This document shows positions 10,401 through 21,889 of a DNA stretch of 64,000 nt, piece by piece (within the stretch, counting starts at the first letter, position 1; each line of letters begins with the position of its first letter). This DNA comes from Lentinula raphanica (lineage: Eukaryota; Basidiomycota; Agaricomycetes; Agaricales; Omphalotaceae). The stretch lies in assembly GCA_027919835.1 (NCBI GenBank), contig JANVFP010000025.1, positions 372,001-436,000 on the forward strand. The letters are read 5' to 3'. Position numbers and translations under genes: made by a program. The notes beneath the pieces were generated by a model, which was not told where the DNA came from, made no database searches, and saw only the letters and a program-made list of their open reading frames with translations.

Positions 10401-13261
10401 ATTCAAGCCTTGAGCCATACATAAGTCAGGATCTAATCCAGACGTTAGGAAAAAATCAATGATGACGTTGAAGCGAGAGCGACTCTTCAACAGAAACATG
10501 AAAAGGAAGCCAAAGTGCTTGAGCAGCAGTTGACGGATGCGAAGACACGGATTCAAACTCTGACTGTATGGTTTTCGGTCTGTCCATTGCGATTTCTGAC
10601 GTCCATCATAGGCACAGCAAGCAGATTTAATCTCCCAACACACCATTGCACTTCAGGTAATCTTCCAAAGATCTGAATTGCCTCGACGCGATGAAGACAT
10701 ATCCAAAGGCACAACGATCTCAATCAACAACTGAACTCACCAGCAAGACTACTGAGCTCAAGGTGTGTAGTTCGTTCCGTATAATATATTCAAAGATACT
10801 AAATCCCATATTAGAACCTCAAGGCAACGGTACAATCACTCAATGAGAAGATTGAGACCCTCGAAGCGGCGGAAGCAACCTTTTCAAGCCAATTACAAGG
10901 TTTACAAAAACAGAATGAGCGTCTGAATGCCCGCGTAGGAGGCGATTGGGTAGAACGAGTAAGTCAAATTAGTCCGTCATCGACCCAAAGCTACTTCGTT
11001 ACTCAACGTGCTGAAAAATCGAAGTCCCGCCTGGAGAACTCCAAAAAGGCTCTGACTGAGCAGGAGAAAAAGGTCTCCCAGCTTCAGGAGGAAATCAAAA
11101 AACTCAAAGTATGATCAACGTTATAGCTTGCCGCAACTTTTCACTCATTGATGACTGCAGAAAGACGTAGCAACGAATTCCACGGTCTGTTCAGTTTTCT
11201 ACGTGGCCAATTCCTTTAAATGCTCACAGAACCAGTTAAACAACGCTGATGCCATAGAAAGGAATCGGCTCTCTTCCGAAAATCAGTCCCTTAAGCAACA
11301 GTTAGCAGCGATGTCGCAACTTCCTTCATCCTCAAATCAGACGTCTGGTACAGAGATACAAAAACTCCAAAGTACTATTGCATCCCTTCGCGACAAAATC
11401 TCCACATACAGGGCTGAAATCAGCAAACTCAAGGTTATTTTACGCCCACTGTCTACTAAAATTACTCATCACAGTGGCCAACAGGAGCAAATTCAGGAAG
11501 CGTCACCTGAATTCGACGAGACTACGGCGCAATTGTTTGCTGCAACCAGAAGAAGCGCAAGACGAACTCTGTCTCAAGTCAACGTGGAGGCTGCTGCCTA
11601 TAAAGCACGTCGGAAGTATGGACTGGGAGGGTCGGTCGACGTAATATAATCTGCGTTGTTTTCGGTCTTTTCTACCTCTGAAAGTTTATATTGATAGGAC
11701 AAAGATCCAGAATATGTCGCTGACTCGGAAAGCGATGAAGCTCAGGTTGCCTATCTTATTGGTCAAAAAACTAAGCGTACATCACGATATGTACGTCGAT
11801 TGATTTCTGGATATCTACGATTGAACTTACTCCTACTCAACGAAAGTTGCTTAAGAAGAAGAGGGGCTCTCGTCCAAGCGTAAGATTTCCTCCTTGACTC
11901 CTCATCAGCAGACCAGCAGATCCTGACATATCTGTCATAGGCGAATCCGAAAGGAAAGGAAAAGGAGAAACCTCAAGACGACACTGTTACTCTTGAAGTG
12001 AGTTTGTCGCCAGCAACTTCACGTCCTACGCATTCAATATGACCGTTCGCTGTAGCCACTTGGCCAAGGTAAACAAAAGGCCACCGGCAGTACTAGTAGA
12101 ATTGATGAGTCCAGCGACGACGAAGAGATTTACTCGGATCAGGATGTAGAATCCAAAACTGGACGAACTCGCGATATTTATGCTCGCAAAGGGGTTCGAA
12201 GAAATTGGACTTTAGAGGCGCAAACCAAAGAATGCAATGTATGTGCTTCTCACATATATATGGCTATCCTCTACAAAGATTTTTGCAGAAACTCATCAGG
12301 ACCCAACTGCGGGAGATGCTCAATGTGTCACGAAACAACGACGGTCCGAGGCGCCCAGGCATAGAAGAAAAGGATATCTCTCGTTTGCAGAGTTTCCTTG
12401 ACGACCCCGCGCGGGGTCCTGGACTACGCTGCACGTATCTGGACTTGAGTGGAAGGAGTCTCAAAGAATTGCAGCAGTCAGATTGGAATCAGATGTTCAT
12501 CCTCAACTTAGCTAGAGAATGCGAAAGCATCGCTGAAACATCGCCAGATCCCAACAGATTTGCGATGTTCGAATGGCACAAGGCCGCGAAGGAGAGAGTA
12601 TATCGTGTCCTCCGGGATGTCGCCAATTCGATGCCCAAGCCAGGCGAAACAAAGAAGCAAGCGCTTGCTCGCTTGTTGAAGGAATATGCTGCTACTCTCG
12701 ACAATGCCAAAAACACCTTTTCTCGACATCAGGTATGATTTTGTCCGACATCTTCGTCACCGCCCTGATGTTTCCCTACAGAAATTTGGTTTACGAAAGA
12801 AAGTCGCCGCTACGATGGCCGACGTATGTCATGCAGTTGAAGACGAGGATGGAGAAAACTTCTGGTTATGGGCTCTCAACCTCCTCGATCGTGCTGGATT
12901 TGAATTTATGTCCGACGAAGAAGATATCACGGTTCTTGACGAAAGTCAACCGACTAGCTCCACACTGACACCTGCAAAACAAGTCCTGGTCCTCAATTGG
13001 CGTGCCTCTTACTTCACGAGACTAGTCATCTTCATTGATAGCACAGTCAGTGTGGAAGAACTGCTTTTTAAGCGGGTCGGCCGTGCTTCTATGAGGAGGA
13101 TTCGTGGAAAGAAGGGGAGTACTTGGCCAGCCCCCGCTGGTCGTCCCAGGAATTTTTACGCTCCCCTTTTCCTTGCCAAGCTCACTCCCCCTCAATTAGC
13201 GGCGTTGGAATTGGACGAAACGAAGTTTGTGTTACGAGATTTCGAGGGGTATAAAGAGTAA
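7423..13261 (+). CDS. Large coiled-coil protein with a conserved C-terminal domain, more than 20 exons
   Basis: Exon 1 (7423-7452) encodes MDMDADETSN. Exon 2 is 7513-7659, exon 3 begins at 7714, and many short exons follow, separated by introns of about 50-60 nt. From about 7.7 to 11.5 kb nearly every exon encodes heptad-rich Glu/Lys/Leu/Gln sequence, so the middle is a long coiled coil. Four successive 117-nt exons (8457-8573, 8630-8746, 8803-8919, 8972-9088) are tandem copies. After about 11.7 kb the protein becomes acidic (ESDEAQ- and SSDDEE-type) and then globular. The C-terminal region contains YLDLSGRSLKELQQSDWNQ and ends with a basic patch (RRIRGKKGSTWPAP) before the TAA at 13259-13261. 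The start is the first ATG whose exon splices cleanly. A shorter paralog of the C-terminal region lies tail to tail at 13390-14491. I do not recognise a named family; a nuclear or scaffold role would be a guess. Some middle splice sites are ambiguous. Confidence 0.7.
8457..9088 (+). repeat. Four tandem copies of a 117-nt exon plus intron
   Basis: Exon starts at 8457, 8630 and 8803 are exactly 173 bp apart, and the next is at 8972 (169 bp). Each exon is 39 codons, begins with GAGGCAC and ends with a GAGGAGCTTCAG-like sequence, then a GTAT donor. Copies 1-3 and their introns are almost identical (the intron between 1 and 2 equals that between 2 and 3). Copy 4 is diverged. The encoded unit reads EARTALVERNEHIDEEKEKH and onward. 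Because 117 is divisible by three, copies can be gained or lost without breaking the frame, extending the coiled coil by 39 residues each. Confidence 0.92.
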
Positions 13262-13389
13262 CACTATGTGATTCAACTTTGTCATTGACGATGCTAGTCT
13301 GTAATACTAGTTAAACCTTTTTTGTGAAAATATTGCAACATTCTGCGAATTCCAGTGAGCAAGTTCTACGACAATGTCACCCAGTGCAC

Positions 13390-14491
13390 TCACTTCGAAA
13401 AATGAACCTCAACTTCTTCTTCTGTCACCTCCTGATAGCCATGATTCCGATAATCAGGACTCAAGAATGCATCACGAATGTTACTAGGAACTCTTTGGGT
13501 ATGAGAAACCTTCGAGATTTCCACCCGCTTCCTAAATTTCCTACCACCTTGACCTTTCTCTATACCAGCTTTATCGGAATCGATGAATCGAAACAATGGT
13601 CGAAATTCTTTCCGCCTGAAAGCCACATCAAGAACCAATCTGACTGGATTTCCGTCTTCCTCCCCATCTTCCTCGTCAGACATGCCATCCACCTGCAACG
13701 ATCCGACTGCATAGAGTAAGAAACCCCAAGATTCCTTGCCTTCGATATCCCCTTTCTCTTGGCAAGCCTGTTCAGCTAATACTGCGATCTTTTGACGCCG
13801 GTTGAGTTTCTGAAACTAGAGGTCATGAACCGATGTAACAAGGGGCACACAGATGGTAACACACCCAAGTTCTAACACTATGCTGACGTTTTGCGGACGC
13901 AGAAGAGATATCTGAGTTCATAGTCCTCTGCTGATGAATCTCTCTCAGGATTCGATGAATTCTATCTTTGCACAGATTATCCCAGTGAATGTCTTCGTTT
14001 GGGAGCTCGTATTGTTCGTGATTCTCCGAATGTTCGGCCATAGCTTGCGCGCGTCGAGCTAGTTGGTATATGAGACTCTGATTCCAAGAGGATTCCTTCA
14101 AACTGATTAGAGTTTCCCCGGAAAGGTCTAGCTGAGCCCCAGACAGGCTCGGTGTTAGTTCCGGATCGCTATCGAATGACTCGAGAGCAGATCGCGCTAC
14201 CGGTTCCAAGTCGCGTATATGAGAGAGAGATCCTACTTCGAATGAGGTCAGTAGTAGTTCTCTGACCAGTTTCTGAAAACTGTTCAGATTAATCTCATCG
14301 TGATGAATAACTCTTACCCTTGCGTTGTCGAGAACAACCGCGGATTCAGAAGGCATGATCTTGATCGGGGGAGACAGCTGAGTTGAAAAACCTTCTATCA
14401 ATCGTCTGCCTTCACGTGATTCATATCCCACGCCTAGTCCTGAGGTGAACGGTACCCGGACATCGTCCGATTTCTGGCTACTCAAGTTCAC
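13390..14491 (-). CDS. Paralog of the C-terminal domain of the 7.4-13.3 kb gene
   Basis: Two exons are clear: from about 14491 down to about 13887, and from about 13808 to the TGA at 13392-13390, joined by a GTCAGC...TTTCAG intron. The protein contains QLDLSGETLISLKESSWNQ and later SDEEDGEEDG, aligning with YLDLSGRSLKELQQSDWNQ and MSDEEDITVLDE of the convergent gene, in the same order. The following KDRIHRILREI matches KERVYRVLRDV. It lacks the long coiled coil as far as I can see. The apparent first codon at 14491 is GTG, so the true start lies in another exon upstream or further inside. Function unknown. Confidence 0.6.
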
Positions 14492-14817
14492 GTCTCCAGG
14501 CTGTTCCCGATCATGGAATCAGACGCAAATTCTCATTTGTTACTCAAAATCACAGTCTACCTTACTTCATTCATAATGAATTCTATCAGTGGCAAAGAAT
14601 CAGTTATCAGAAACTGACTGGTAATGCAAAGCAAATAACTTATTATAAGTTATAACCAGTTCTGGTCGCCCAATATGCCGGTGTCCAGGGGAAACCGAAG
14701 GATTCCGGCTCCCGAGTCCCAATAGGAAATCAAAGAAGGGCCTGACACATCTTTTTATCCCTTTTGCCTAAACATTTTCATGCCTAATATGTCACCTGCA
14801 CTTTGTGAGATTGATTT
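14492..14817. other. Intergenic stretch before the retroelement mosaic
   Basis: Nothing coding is apparent apart from a possible first exon of the minus-strand paralog. A short perfect inverted repeat (ATAACTTA / TAAGTTAT) lies at 14635-14653. Confidence 0.4.
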
Positions 14818-14910
14818 TGTCGAGCATAGGGAAGTTGGTTGGGAAGCCCCGATCGGAGTACGAGGCGGTGACCTCCCACATGGACATGGAAGGGAGTACT
14901 GATATGTGTA
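14818..14910 (+). mobile_element. 5' LTR fragment of copia element B
   Basis: The sequence from TGTCGAGCATAGGGAAG matches the one starting at 21453 with few mismatches, for about 93 bp, until GTA(C/T)(T/C)GATAT. After that the two copies diverge, so this LTR copy is truncated where the inner insertion begins. LTRs starting with TG are expected for Ty1/copia. Confidence 0.75.
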
Positions 14911-15147
14911 AGGTTCGTCGACTCGATCACGTGAGACGAACCTGGGTTTTCGGAGAAGTGAAGGTGGCTGTGAAGCCTGAGTTACCTTTACTTCTCGTCG
15001 TCATCGTCACTTCGGACAACGAGCAGCGTAGCTCGTGCATCCGAATGCCGTCATTTCTAGATTTTCATTCTCATTGTCTTTACATTACGCTCATCCTTAA
15101 TCTTCAGTTTCACGCATATCACTGTTCTACATCCCCGCTGACACGTC

Positions 15148-17200
15148 ATGCCTCGAGGCCCTCGCAGTCAATCTACTCCACCATCGAGCACGTCCTCCTC
15201 AACCTTTGGCAGAGGAAAGACCTCCACCTTGGAATCCCTTCGCAGCGCCTCTGCAAATTCATCACCAATCCTGCCGTCAACTTCCGGGAACCAACACTTG
15301 GAGTGTGTCGACGAAGAAGGGTCGGACGGTGACGACGGCCACCCACCCACCTCGTCCTCTCCGTCTGGTACAACTACCCAGTCGTCCACATTGTTAGGAG
15401 GATCCTCTCATGCAGACCCCAACCTTTCAAGTGGTACCTCTGCTGAACACGACTCTCTTCATCCCACCAAAGTCTCTGGTCCTCCTCCCAACATGTCCAC
15501 CAAGGATTCGGCGGTGGCTTCACCCTCCAACACCTTGGCCAATCCCCTTTACGCCATGCTTCGCTCAGGTGCAAACCCTGATGAACCGTCTGTTCCTTCC
15601 CCAGGTAAGTCCATGCTGCTAGGCCGTCTGCCATTCTGCTGTGGGCCATCTGCCTAAAGTTGTTGCTGTTGCTCATTCGTGTTCCCGTCTGGAACAGGTA
15701 ATACCTCGCATTCCCCCTGCCCTCCTGTGGCCGCGGCTTCCAGCTCGCCTGCTGGCAGTGGCGACACAGGTGAGTGTCTGCATATATGCAGTGCTGAAGT
15801 TCTGCTTACCGAGTCCGTCTGACTCCAGCTGCTCCACGTCCTCCTGAGCCGCCTGCTCGAGGACTGTCTCCCCCACGCCGAGCTGACTCACGGCTGAGGT
15901 CTTCTGCTCGGGGTCGTTCCCCTCACCGTCGTCCACAGCGAGACCGACATGGTCAGGGTCGGTCTGATTCACATTCTCCTGGGGATGCTCCTCCTTCTAA
16001 TCATCAATGGATGCACTCGCGCTCAGTGTCATCTCGTCGCGGTTCCCACAACAGGCATCACTCTCATCCTCGCTCTGATCACGCTTCTCACTCGCGGTAT
16101 TATGAGGAACACTCCCCACGCTGACCCCACCACCATCTCCGACAGGACAGGAACAGGCCATCCACCCGTAGACACCGGCTTGAGCACTCCTTGTCTCCTG
16201 CACCCAGGGATGCCCCTGCTCAGCAGCCACCAACCCAGCCTGGGTCTCATCATTCTCGTCGTTCCTCCTCCCGCTCGGAACGCTACCGTCGCTCCCGCTC
16301 CCGCAGTCACCATGCTCATATTGACCGCCGCAGATTCCATTCTTGCTCAGCCTCACTGCGCAAGCGTCGTGCTCATTCTCGCTCAGCCTCACCACGCAAG
16401 CGTCGTGCTCATTCTCGCTCAGCCTCACCACGCAAGCGTTGTGCCCATTCTCGTTCGAGAAGCAGAGGTAGATCCCGGCATCGTGATCATTCCTATTCGC
16501 AGTCCCGGCGACACTCTAGTTCTTGTCGCTCCCGCTCGCATCATCGTGGTGTCGTTCTGCCTGACCCCAAGTACCAACGGTCCAGCATTCCCATTGCTGC
16601 TGCTGTCGATGTCTTGCCAGAGGTTGCAGCTGCCCTACGGAATGGGTGGGGTGGCCACATTGCTATGGGTTGGTTCAATCCTGCGCTGGCCTTACACGTG
16701 AAATGGCGTTCTGATGGGTCAGAGCATCGATCAGTGAAGAACTTGTGCTCCTTTGATCTGAACAGGATCTCTTCTGAGGACTTCACTGAGATCGCCAAGG
16801 CCATGCCTCTCGCTGTGGAGGCCTACCTCATCCCGGCCAAGGAATGCGCTCCAGGCTCCGGTCAGGCCCTGCGCATGGCTGATTCCATTCGGCAGACTTT
16901 TGAGATGGTCATTTCGCAGAGGAATTTCCGTGATCAGTTTCCCACCTGGAGGGAGTACACCCAGGATGTCCTGTATGAGTGGTACCTTCATCCCAGACAG
17001 TGTGGGTCTCCCTATGTGCTGGACCCCAGTCGCTATTGCATTTTGTGGGAATGGTCTTTCCGTGCACCTGCTTTGGCTGCCTCCTCTTCGGGCCCATCTT
17101 CCTTGTCTTCATCCAATTCCATGCCCTCTGTCTCCCAGCCTTCCAGATCGCGTTCGTCACGGCCTCAGACACAGGGTTATCACTCATTGGCCCCCTCTGT
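15148..17200 (+). CDS. SR/RS-rich protein module with two introns, inside the retroelement mosaic
   Basis: ATG at 15148 opens a Ser/Pro/Thr-rich frame. Two introns fit GT-AG rules and keep the frame: 15605-15698 and 15770-15828. The third exon is Arg/Ser/His-rich, with three near-identical RRAHSRSASPRK units at about 16360-16450 and HSRSRSRGRSRHRDHS-like sequence. A TGA at 16122-16124 interrupts it. After the RS part comes a globular stretch with a WREYTQDVLYEWYLHP segment at about 16940-16990. From about 17200 the same frame runs into copia pol. It is not a normal copia Gag (no CCHC knuckle seen). It may be a gene of another retroelement or a captured host gene; I cannot tell which. The right boundary is approximate. 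Confidence 0.5.
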
Positions 17201-20200
17201 GGTGGACGACGGTTGCTTTCTCTATGCGGAATCCTCCCACACAACGCGTGGACACGTCCTTAAGCCGTTCACCTGCTCAGTCCCTACTGCATTGGCTGCT
17301 CGCTCTCTGTACTCTCCAGGAGATATCAAATTGTGGCATCGTCGATTCGCTCACTCGGGGATGAAACGTATCTCTAATGCCTCTAATCTTGTTGAGGGGC
17401 TAGAGATCACTGCCCAAAGCCACGACACCTGTGAAGACTGCATTCTCGGGAATCACTGATGCCGCCCATTCAACGGTGAGAGGGGAAACGAATCTGATCC
17501 ACTCGAACGTGTATATCTGGATATCTTCGGACCGACGCGAGTAAAATCTGTGGGAGGAGCGAGTTATGCGATGATCCTAGTCGATGGAGCCACTTCAAAG
17601 AAGAAAGGATACTATCTTGCAAATCGAACTGCAGTCACAACACTTGACAAAGTTGAGGAGTATCGAGTAAATTCGAAGAGGCAGACTGGCTTCAAACTAA
17701 AGATCGTCCGAACAGATAACGCTCCCGAGTTCCATTCACAGTTGTGGTCGGAATGGTTCAAAAGACATGGGATTATCCACGAATACACGGCCGCATACTC
17801 TTCGGCATCGAATGGAGTGGCGGAGATGGCTATTGGAGTGATCATTGGGAATGTACGAGTGATGCTCATAGAAGGACGTTTAGGACCTGAGTGGTGGGCT
17901 GAGGCTTGTGACGCAGGGATATATGTTGGTAATTTCTTACCTTCGTCAAGACACCCAGACAAAATCCCTGAAGTCAAGTGGTCTAAAAAACCCCAGGACA
18001 TCTCTCATCTTCATGTATGGGGATGTTTTTGTTACTCTCACATTCCCGAACAGAAAGGGGGCAGCAAGATCGACCCACGGTCGATAAAGTGTCAACTAGT
18101 GGGTTACGAGGGACCTGGGATCTATAGGTGCAAAGTTCTCGAGTCAACGGAAGTTATCCGCTCACGAGACGTGGTATTCAACAAAGGTAATGGTCGTTGG
18201 ACTTCTGACGTTGAGGGGGAGAGGGAAGAAACAGATGGAGACTTCATCAGCTTCCCAACGCCAACCAACGCCCACAATGACCAACCAGTCACGCCACAGA
18301 ATGTCGACTCGGGCCGATCTGAGGCTTCCTCGGCTAGCGAACTGAGGATAAACGAACAGGAGACCCAGGTACCACAAACGCCACACAATAACCAACGACA
18401 AGCTATCCTTCCACCAGCAGCTCCAAAACAAAAGAGAATCCGAAACATCCCTCTAGAACCGACACGACGATCAACCCAAATCAAAGAGATGTCGAAACCA
18501 ATGAAAGAATCGATTGAATTCCAGGAGGAGGAGAAAGAGGCTGAAAAGAGAGGTGAAGATTGGGCAGGAGATTGGGGTGAAGGGGAGTTTCCTATCCTGC
18601 CAGATGACGAAGAAATCGCATTAATCGCACAAGACGAACCGTTAGCGAAAGAGCCAACTAATAAGTGGGCACTGACGTCTTACGATGAGGCTATGACCCG
18701 AGCCGATTTGTGGGGACCAGCCTTGGACAAAGAAATCAACCACCTAGATGACCAAAAAGCGTTCACTCCAGTCCCTAGAGAGAGCTGGATGAAGCTCATT
18801 GGGACACGACTAGTCTTTGATGTCGTGACCAATGAAGACGGGTTGGTTGTGAAACGTCGAGTCCGGCTGGTAGCCCAAGGACACACACAGAAACAAGGTG
18901 TTCATTACTTTGACTCTTTCTCAATGACGGTTTGATACGAGTCAGTACGATTCGTTATTGCGATTGCGGCACTTTTTGGACTCAAACTGTGGGCTGGGGA
19001 CTTCGCCGCGGCGTATCTGAACGCAAAACCTCAAACGACCAACTATCTATGTATCCCAGACGGGTACCAAAGTCACTATGGATTACGAGATGGCAGGGAG
19101 ACGGTCCTTCAACAAAACATCAATCTCTATGGGACAAAGGATGCGGGGAACAACTGGTATCGTCTACTCAACAAAACTTTCAGAGACCTTGATCACCGGT
19201 CCATATCGGCTGATCCTTGTGTTCGATTTAGGACTACGGACTTAGGCGAAACCATCACGACAACGTATACTGACAATGTGATGGGGGCGTCAACCACGAA
19301 CGAGGATGCCGAGATGGTACAAAAGGAATTGGGAGATCGTTTCGAGTTCAGGAAGGACGGAAGACCAGGGGTTAGCTTAGGGATCGTTCTCGAGTACCAC
19401 AACTCAGGAAGTATATCAATTCATCAGCGTCCACTCATCGACAGTACTTTGGAACGATTCGAGATGATCGGATGTGCTCCTAAGTATACCCCACTCCCAC
19501 CACTGGGACTAGATCTTGTCGACAGCCAACCTCTACCTATCCCTCCGAAGGACCAGCAATTCATGGCGGATAAGGACTACATGGGTCTTCTTGGATGCCT
19601 CAATCACATTGCCCAGGGGACTCGACCAGACGTCGCCTACGCTGTGTCCTTGCTCCAACGTTACGCCTCCAATCCTCATCCTCTACACTGGTCATCTGGA
19701 CAACACATCCTCGCATACCTCAGCGCGACTGCTCACTACAAATTGACCTACAAAACCCGACACGAGCTAGGACAGACCTCCGACAACATAGACATAAAAG
19801 CGTACTGCGACGCCTCCCATGCCGACATCAAAGACGAGAACCTCGCTGCGACTCGGAAGTCTACAATGGGGTACATCTTCATGGTCGCCGGGGCCGCTGT
19901 GTCGTGGAGCTCAAAGAAACAGAATGTAGTCGCTCTTTCCACTACTGAGGCCGAGTATATCGCAATGGTCCACGCAGGGAAACAATCGAAATGGATGGGC
20001 AATTTCCTCAAAGGTATACACCGGAAGATCGATGGTGTTCCGGAAATTGCGGTCGATAACCAGAGCTCCCTGTCGCTTACCAAAACTACTACTCATCACG
20101 CACGTATGAAGCACTTCGATACGAACTGGGCCTGGATCCGAGACGTAGTTCGCGAGGGGGAACTCAAGTATCGATATGTTCCATCAGACGATAATGTCGC

Positions 20201-20276
20201 TGATCTCTTTACCAAACCGCTCTCTCGAGGACTAGTGGAGAAATTCAGCCGTATGATGGGATTGGTGAATTAGAGG
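17200..20276 (+). pseudogene. Ty1/copia pol (pre-integrase, integrase, RT, RNase H), two stop codons
   Basis: One reading frame carries the copia order of domains. The GAG-pre-integrase motif LWHRRFAHSG is followed by CEDCILG. The integrase core shows DGATSKKKGY, RTDNAPEFHS and NGVAEMAI. The reverse transcriptase begins at about EPTNKWALTSYDEA and includes KRRVRLVAQGHTQK and a YTDNVMG segment in place of the usual YVDD. RNase H includes KAYCDASHAD and ALSTTEAEYIA, and the ORF ends GLVEKFSRMMGLVN. In-frame TGA codons at 17457-17459 and 18933-18935 break it. At the second, relatives normally have Arg before YES, so CGA-to-TGA is likely. The YTDN replacement of the second catalytic Asp of YVDD would also disable RT. 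The protease region is missing. Confidence 0.85.
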
Positions 20277-20296
20277 GCTTCGGACTTCAGGGGGAG

Positions 20297-20715
20297 TGTT
20301 GAGTATACATGAGTGAACTCCTCAGACGAACCCTCACAAAAGGTCAGGTAACGCTAGACGGACTCCTACGACCATACTTATCGTGTTCCGGACTTGGCCT
20401 CTACGAGGCTATACACTTACTTACTGTTTCATAAATTTTCGTCGTTTCGTATTTACTTCCGCTTTTCCACTTATACACGAGTTCTTTTGCCCTCACACCT
20501 CAGTCGTTTACCACCTACTGTGGATCGCCTGAGGTGTGTTCGTTTACTATTTATCTACGTTGATTCGTACTTACACTATACTTACAGTACCATCGATACT
20601 CGTACTTACGCGTACTCTTTCCGTCAGGTACTGTACTATGAATCTCAGTCGTTTACCACCTACTGTGGATCGCCTGAGTACCATTGATACTCGTACTTAC
20701 GCGTACTCTTTCCGT
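20297..20715 (+). mobile_element. 3' LTR (part) of copia element A
   Basis: It follows the polypurine tract CTTCAGGGGGAG directly after the pol stop and begins TGTTGAGTATACATGAGTG. It contains a partial internal duplication: CAGTCGTTTACCACCTACTG at about 20503 recurs at about 20647, as does TCGTACTTACGCGTACTCTT. The right end is taken as the point where element B coding sequence resumes. No matching 5' LTR was found in the window. Confidence 0.55.
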
Positions 20716-21405
20716 CACATTGACCAGTCCCCTCAGACCGATGAGGACCATGTCTTCATGCAGGATAAGCCATACTCTGAGCTACTAGGAGCCGTGCAGT
20801 TTGGTCAAGGTTCCTGTCACCCAGATATCGCATATGCCACAAACCTCCTATCCCGTTTCCTCCAAAATCCAGGTCGACCTCACTGGAATGTTCTCGTTCA
20901 CCTATGCCGATATATCATTGGTACAAAGGGCCACGGTATCACCTACTATCATTCTGAGAACGGCTTGGATCCCAAGACTTACTGCGACACGGACTATGCT
21001 ACCTGTGTCGATACATGATGATCTACTACCGGAGTTATCATGTTCTTGGCCAGAGGGCCTGTATTCTGGATGGCGAAATGTCAGGACGTTGTTGCGTTGT
21101 CTACTACAGAAGCTGAGTATATAGCTTATGGGAAAGGAGCCCAACAGGCATGATGGGTGCACAACTTCTTGACAGAGATTGGTCACCCTCCTACTCTTCC
21201 CTTGAACCTCTACGCAGATAACCAGGGTGCTATCACAATATTGGAGAATCCCAAATACCACCAGCAAGTCAAGCACATTGATATCCGATTCCACTACCTA
21301 CGGGACCTCGTTGAGAAAGGGGAGATCAAAATACACTATGTCGAATCCAAGAACAATGCTGCCGACATTCTTACGAAAATCCTTGGAACCACTTTACATC
21401 ATTGA
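20716..21405 (+). pseudogene. Copia element B: C-terminal RT/RNase H fragment
   Basis: The frame reads copia RNase H: PYSELLGAVQFGQG, HPDIAYATNLLSRFL, TYCDTDYA, ALSTTEAEYIAYGKG, LYADNQGAI and VKHIDIRFHYLRD, ending at the TGA before the polypurine tract TCTAGGGGAG. In-frame TGA codons lie at 21016-21018, 21019-21021 and 21151-21153. The first two fall where copia RNase H usually has two basic residues before STTG, consistent with CGA-to-TGA changes. Everything upstream of this part of B has been lost or replaced by element A. Confidence 0.8.
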
Positions 21406-21452
21406 CAGGTCGGACTTCTTGGTCTCAGCCCCTCCAATTGGGTCTAGGGGAG

Positions 21453-21880
21453 TGTCGAGCATAGGGAAGTTGGTTCGGAAGCCCCGATCAGAGTACGAGG
21501 CGGTGACCTCCCACATGGACATGGAAGGGAGTACCGATATCTTTGTGTCTTGAAATTTTCTTCGTTTTAGATATACTTCCGCCCGAAGGGCGCATCTGTT
21601 TCAAGTCTTTTCTTTACTTATTTATACGTACCTTATCCCGACGTCCCCCTCAGTTGTTTGCACTTGTTCGTGCTCGTCTGAGCAGGGGCTGGGTTCAGAT
21701 CAGCCATGCCGGGGTCCAACTGGGCCTGTAACGGGTACGCACTTACGGAGATAGAACAATAGCTGTGCATCAGACTGAGTTCGGACATTTACGGACGAAG
21801 GAGATTCATCTTTGTTTTTTGTCTACCACAACCCCTACTCATCGTATCTACGTATAAACGCTACCTTGTATCTCTGTGTT
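21453..21880 (+). mobile_element. 3' LTR of copia element B
   Basis: It begins TGTCGAGCATAGGGAAGTTG right after the purine tract and matches 14818-14910 for its first part. The right end is uncertain; a plausible terminus with ...TTAACA lies near 21890, but I found no target duplication matching the GATTT that precedes the 5' copy. Confidence 0.6.
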
Positions 21881-21889
21881 CAATATTAA

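Larger units (their letters stand above)
14818..21560 (+). mobile_element. Nested mosaic of Ty1/copia retrotransposon fragments
   Basis: Three layers can be read. Outer element B supplies the LTR fragment at 14818, an RNase H fragment at about 20716-21405 and the LTR start at 21453. Inside it is an SR-rich, intron-containing module (15148 to about 17200). This is fused in frame to copia pol A (about 17200-20273), followed by its own polypurine tract and 3' LTR start (TGTTGAGTATACATG, 20297). Neither element has a complete gag, protease or 5' LTR of its own. The assembly is dead as it stands because of stop codons. Confidence 0.75.

Noticed and set aside
15949..16701. Hydrophobic 250-aa plus-strand frame
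   Set aside because: Out of phase with the SR-rich frame; arises from Arg/Ser/His codon repeats read in another frame.
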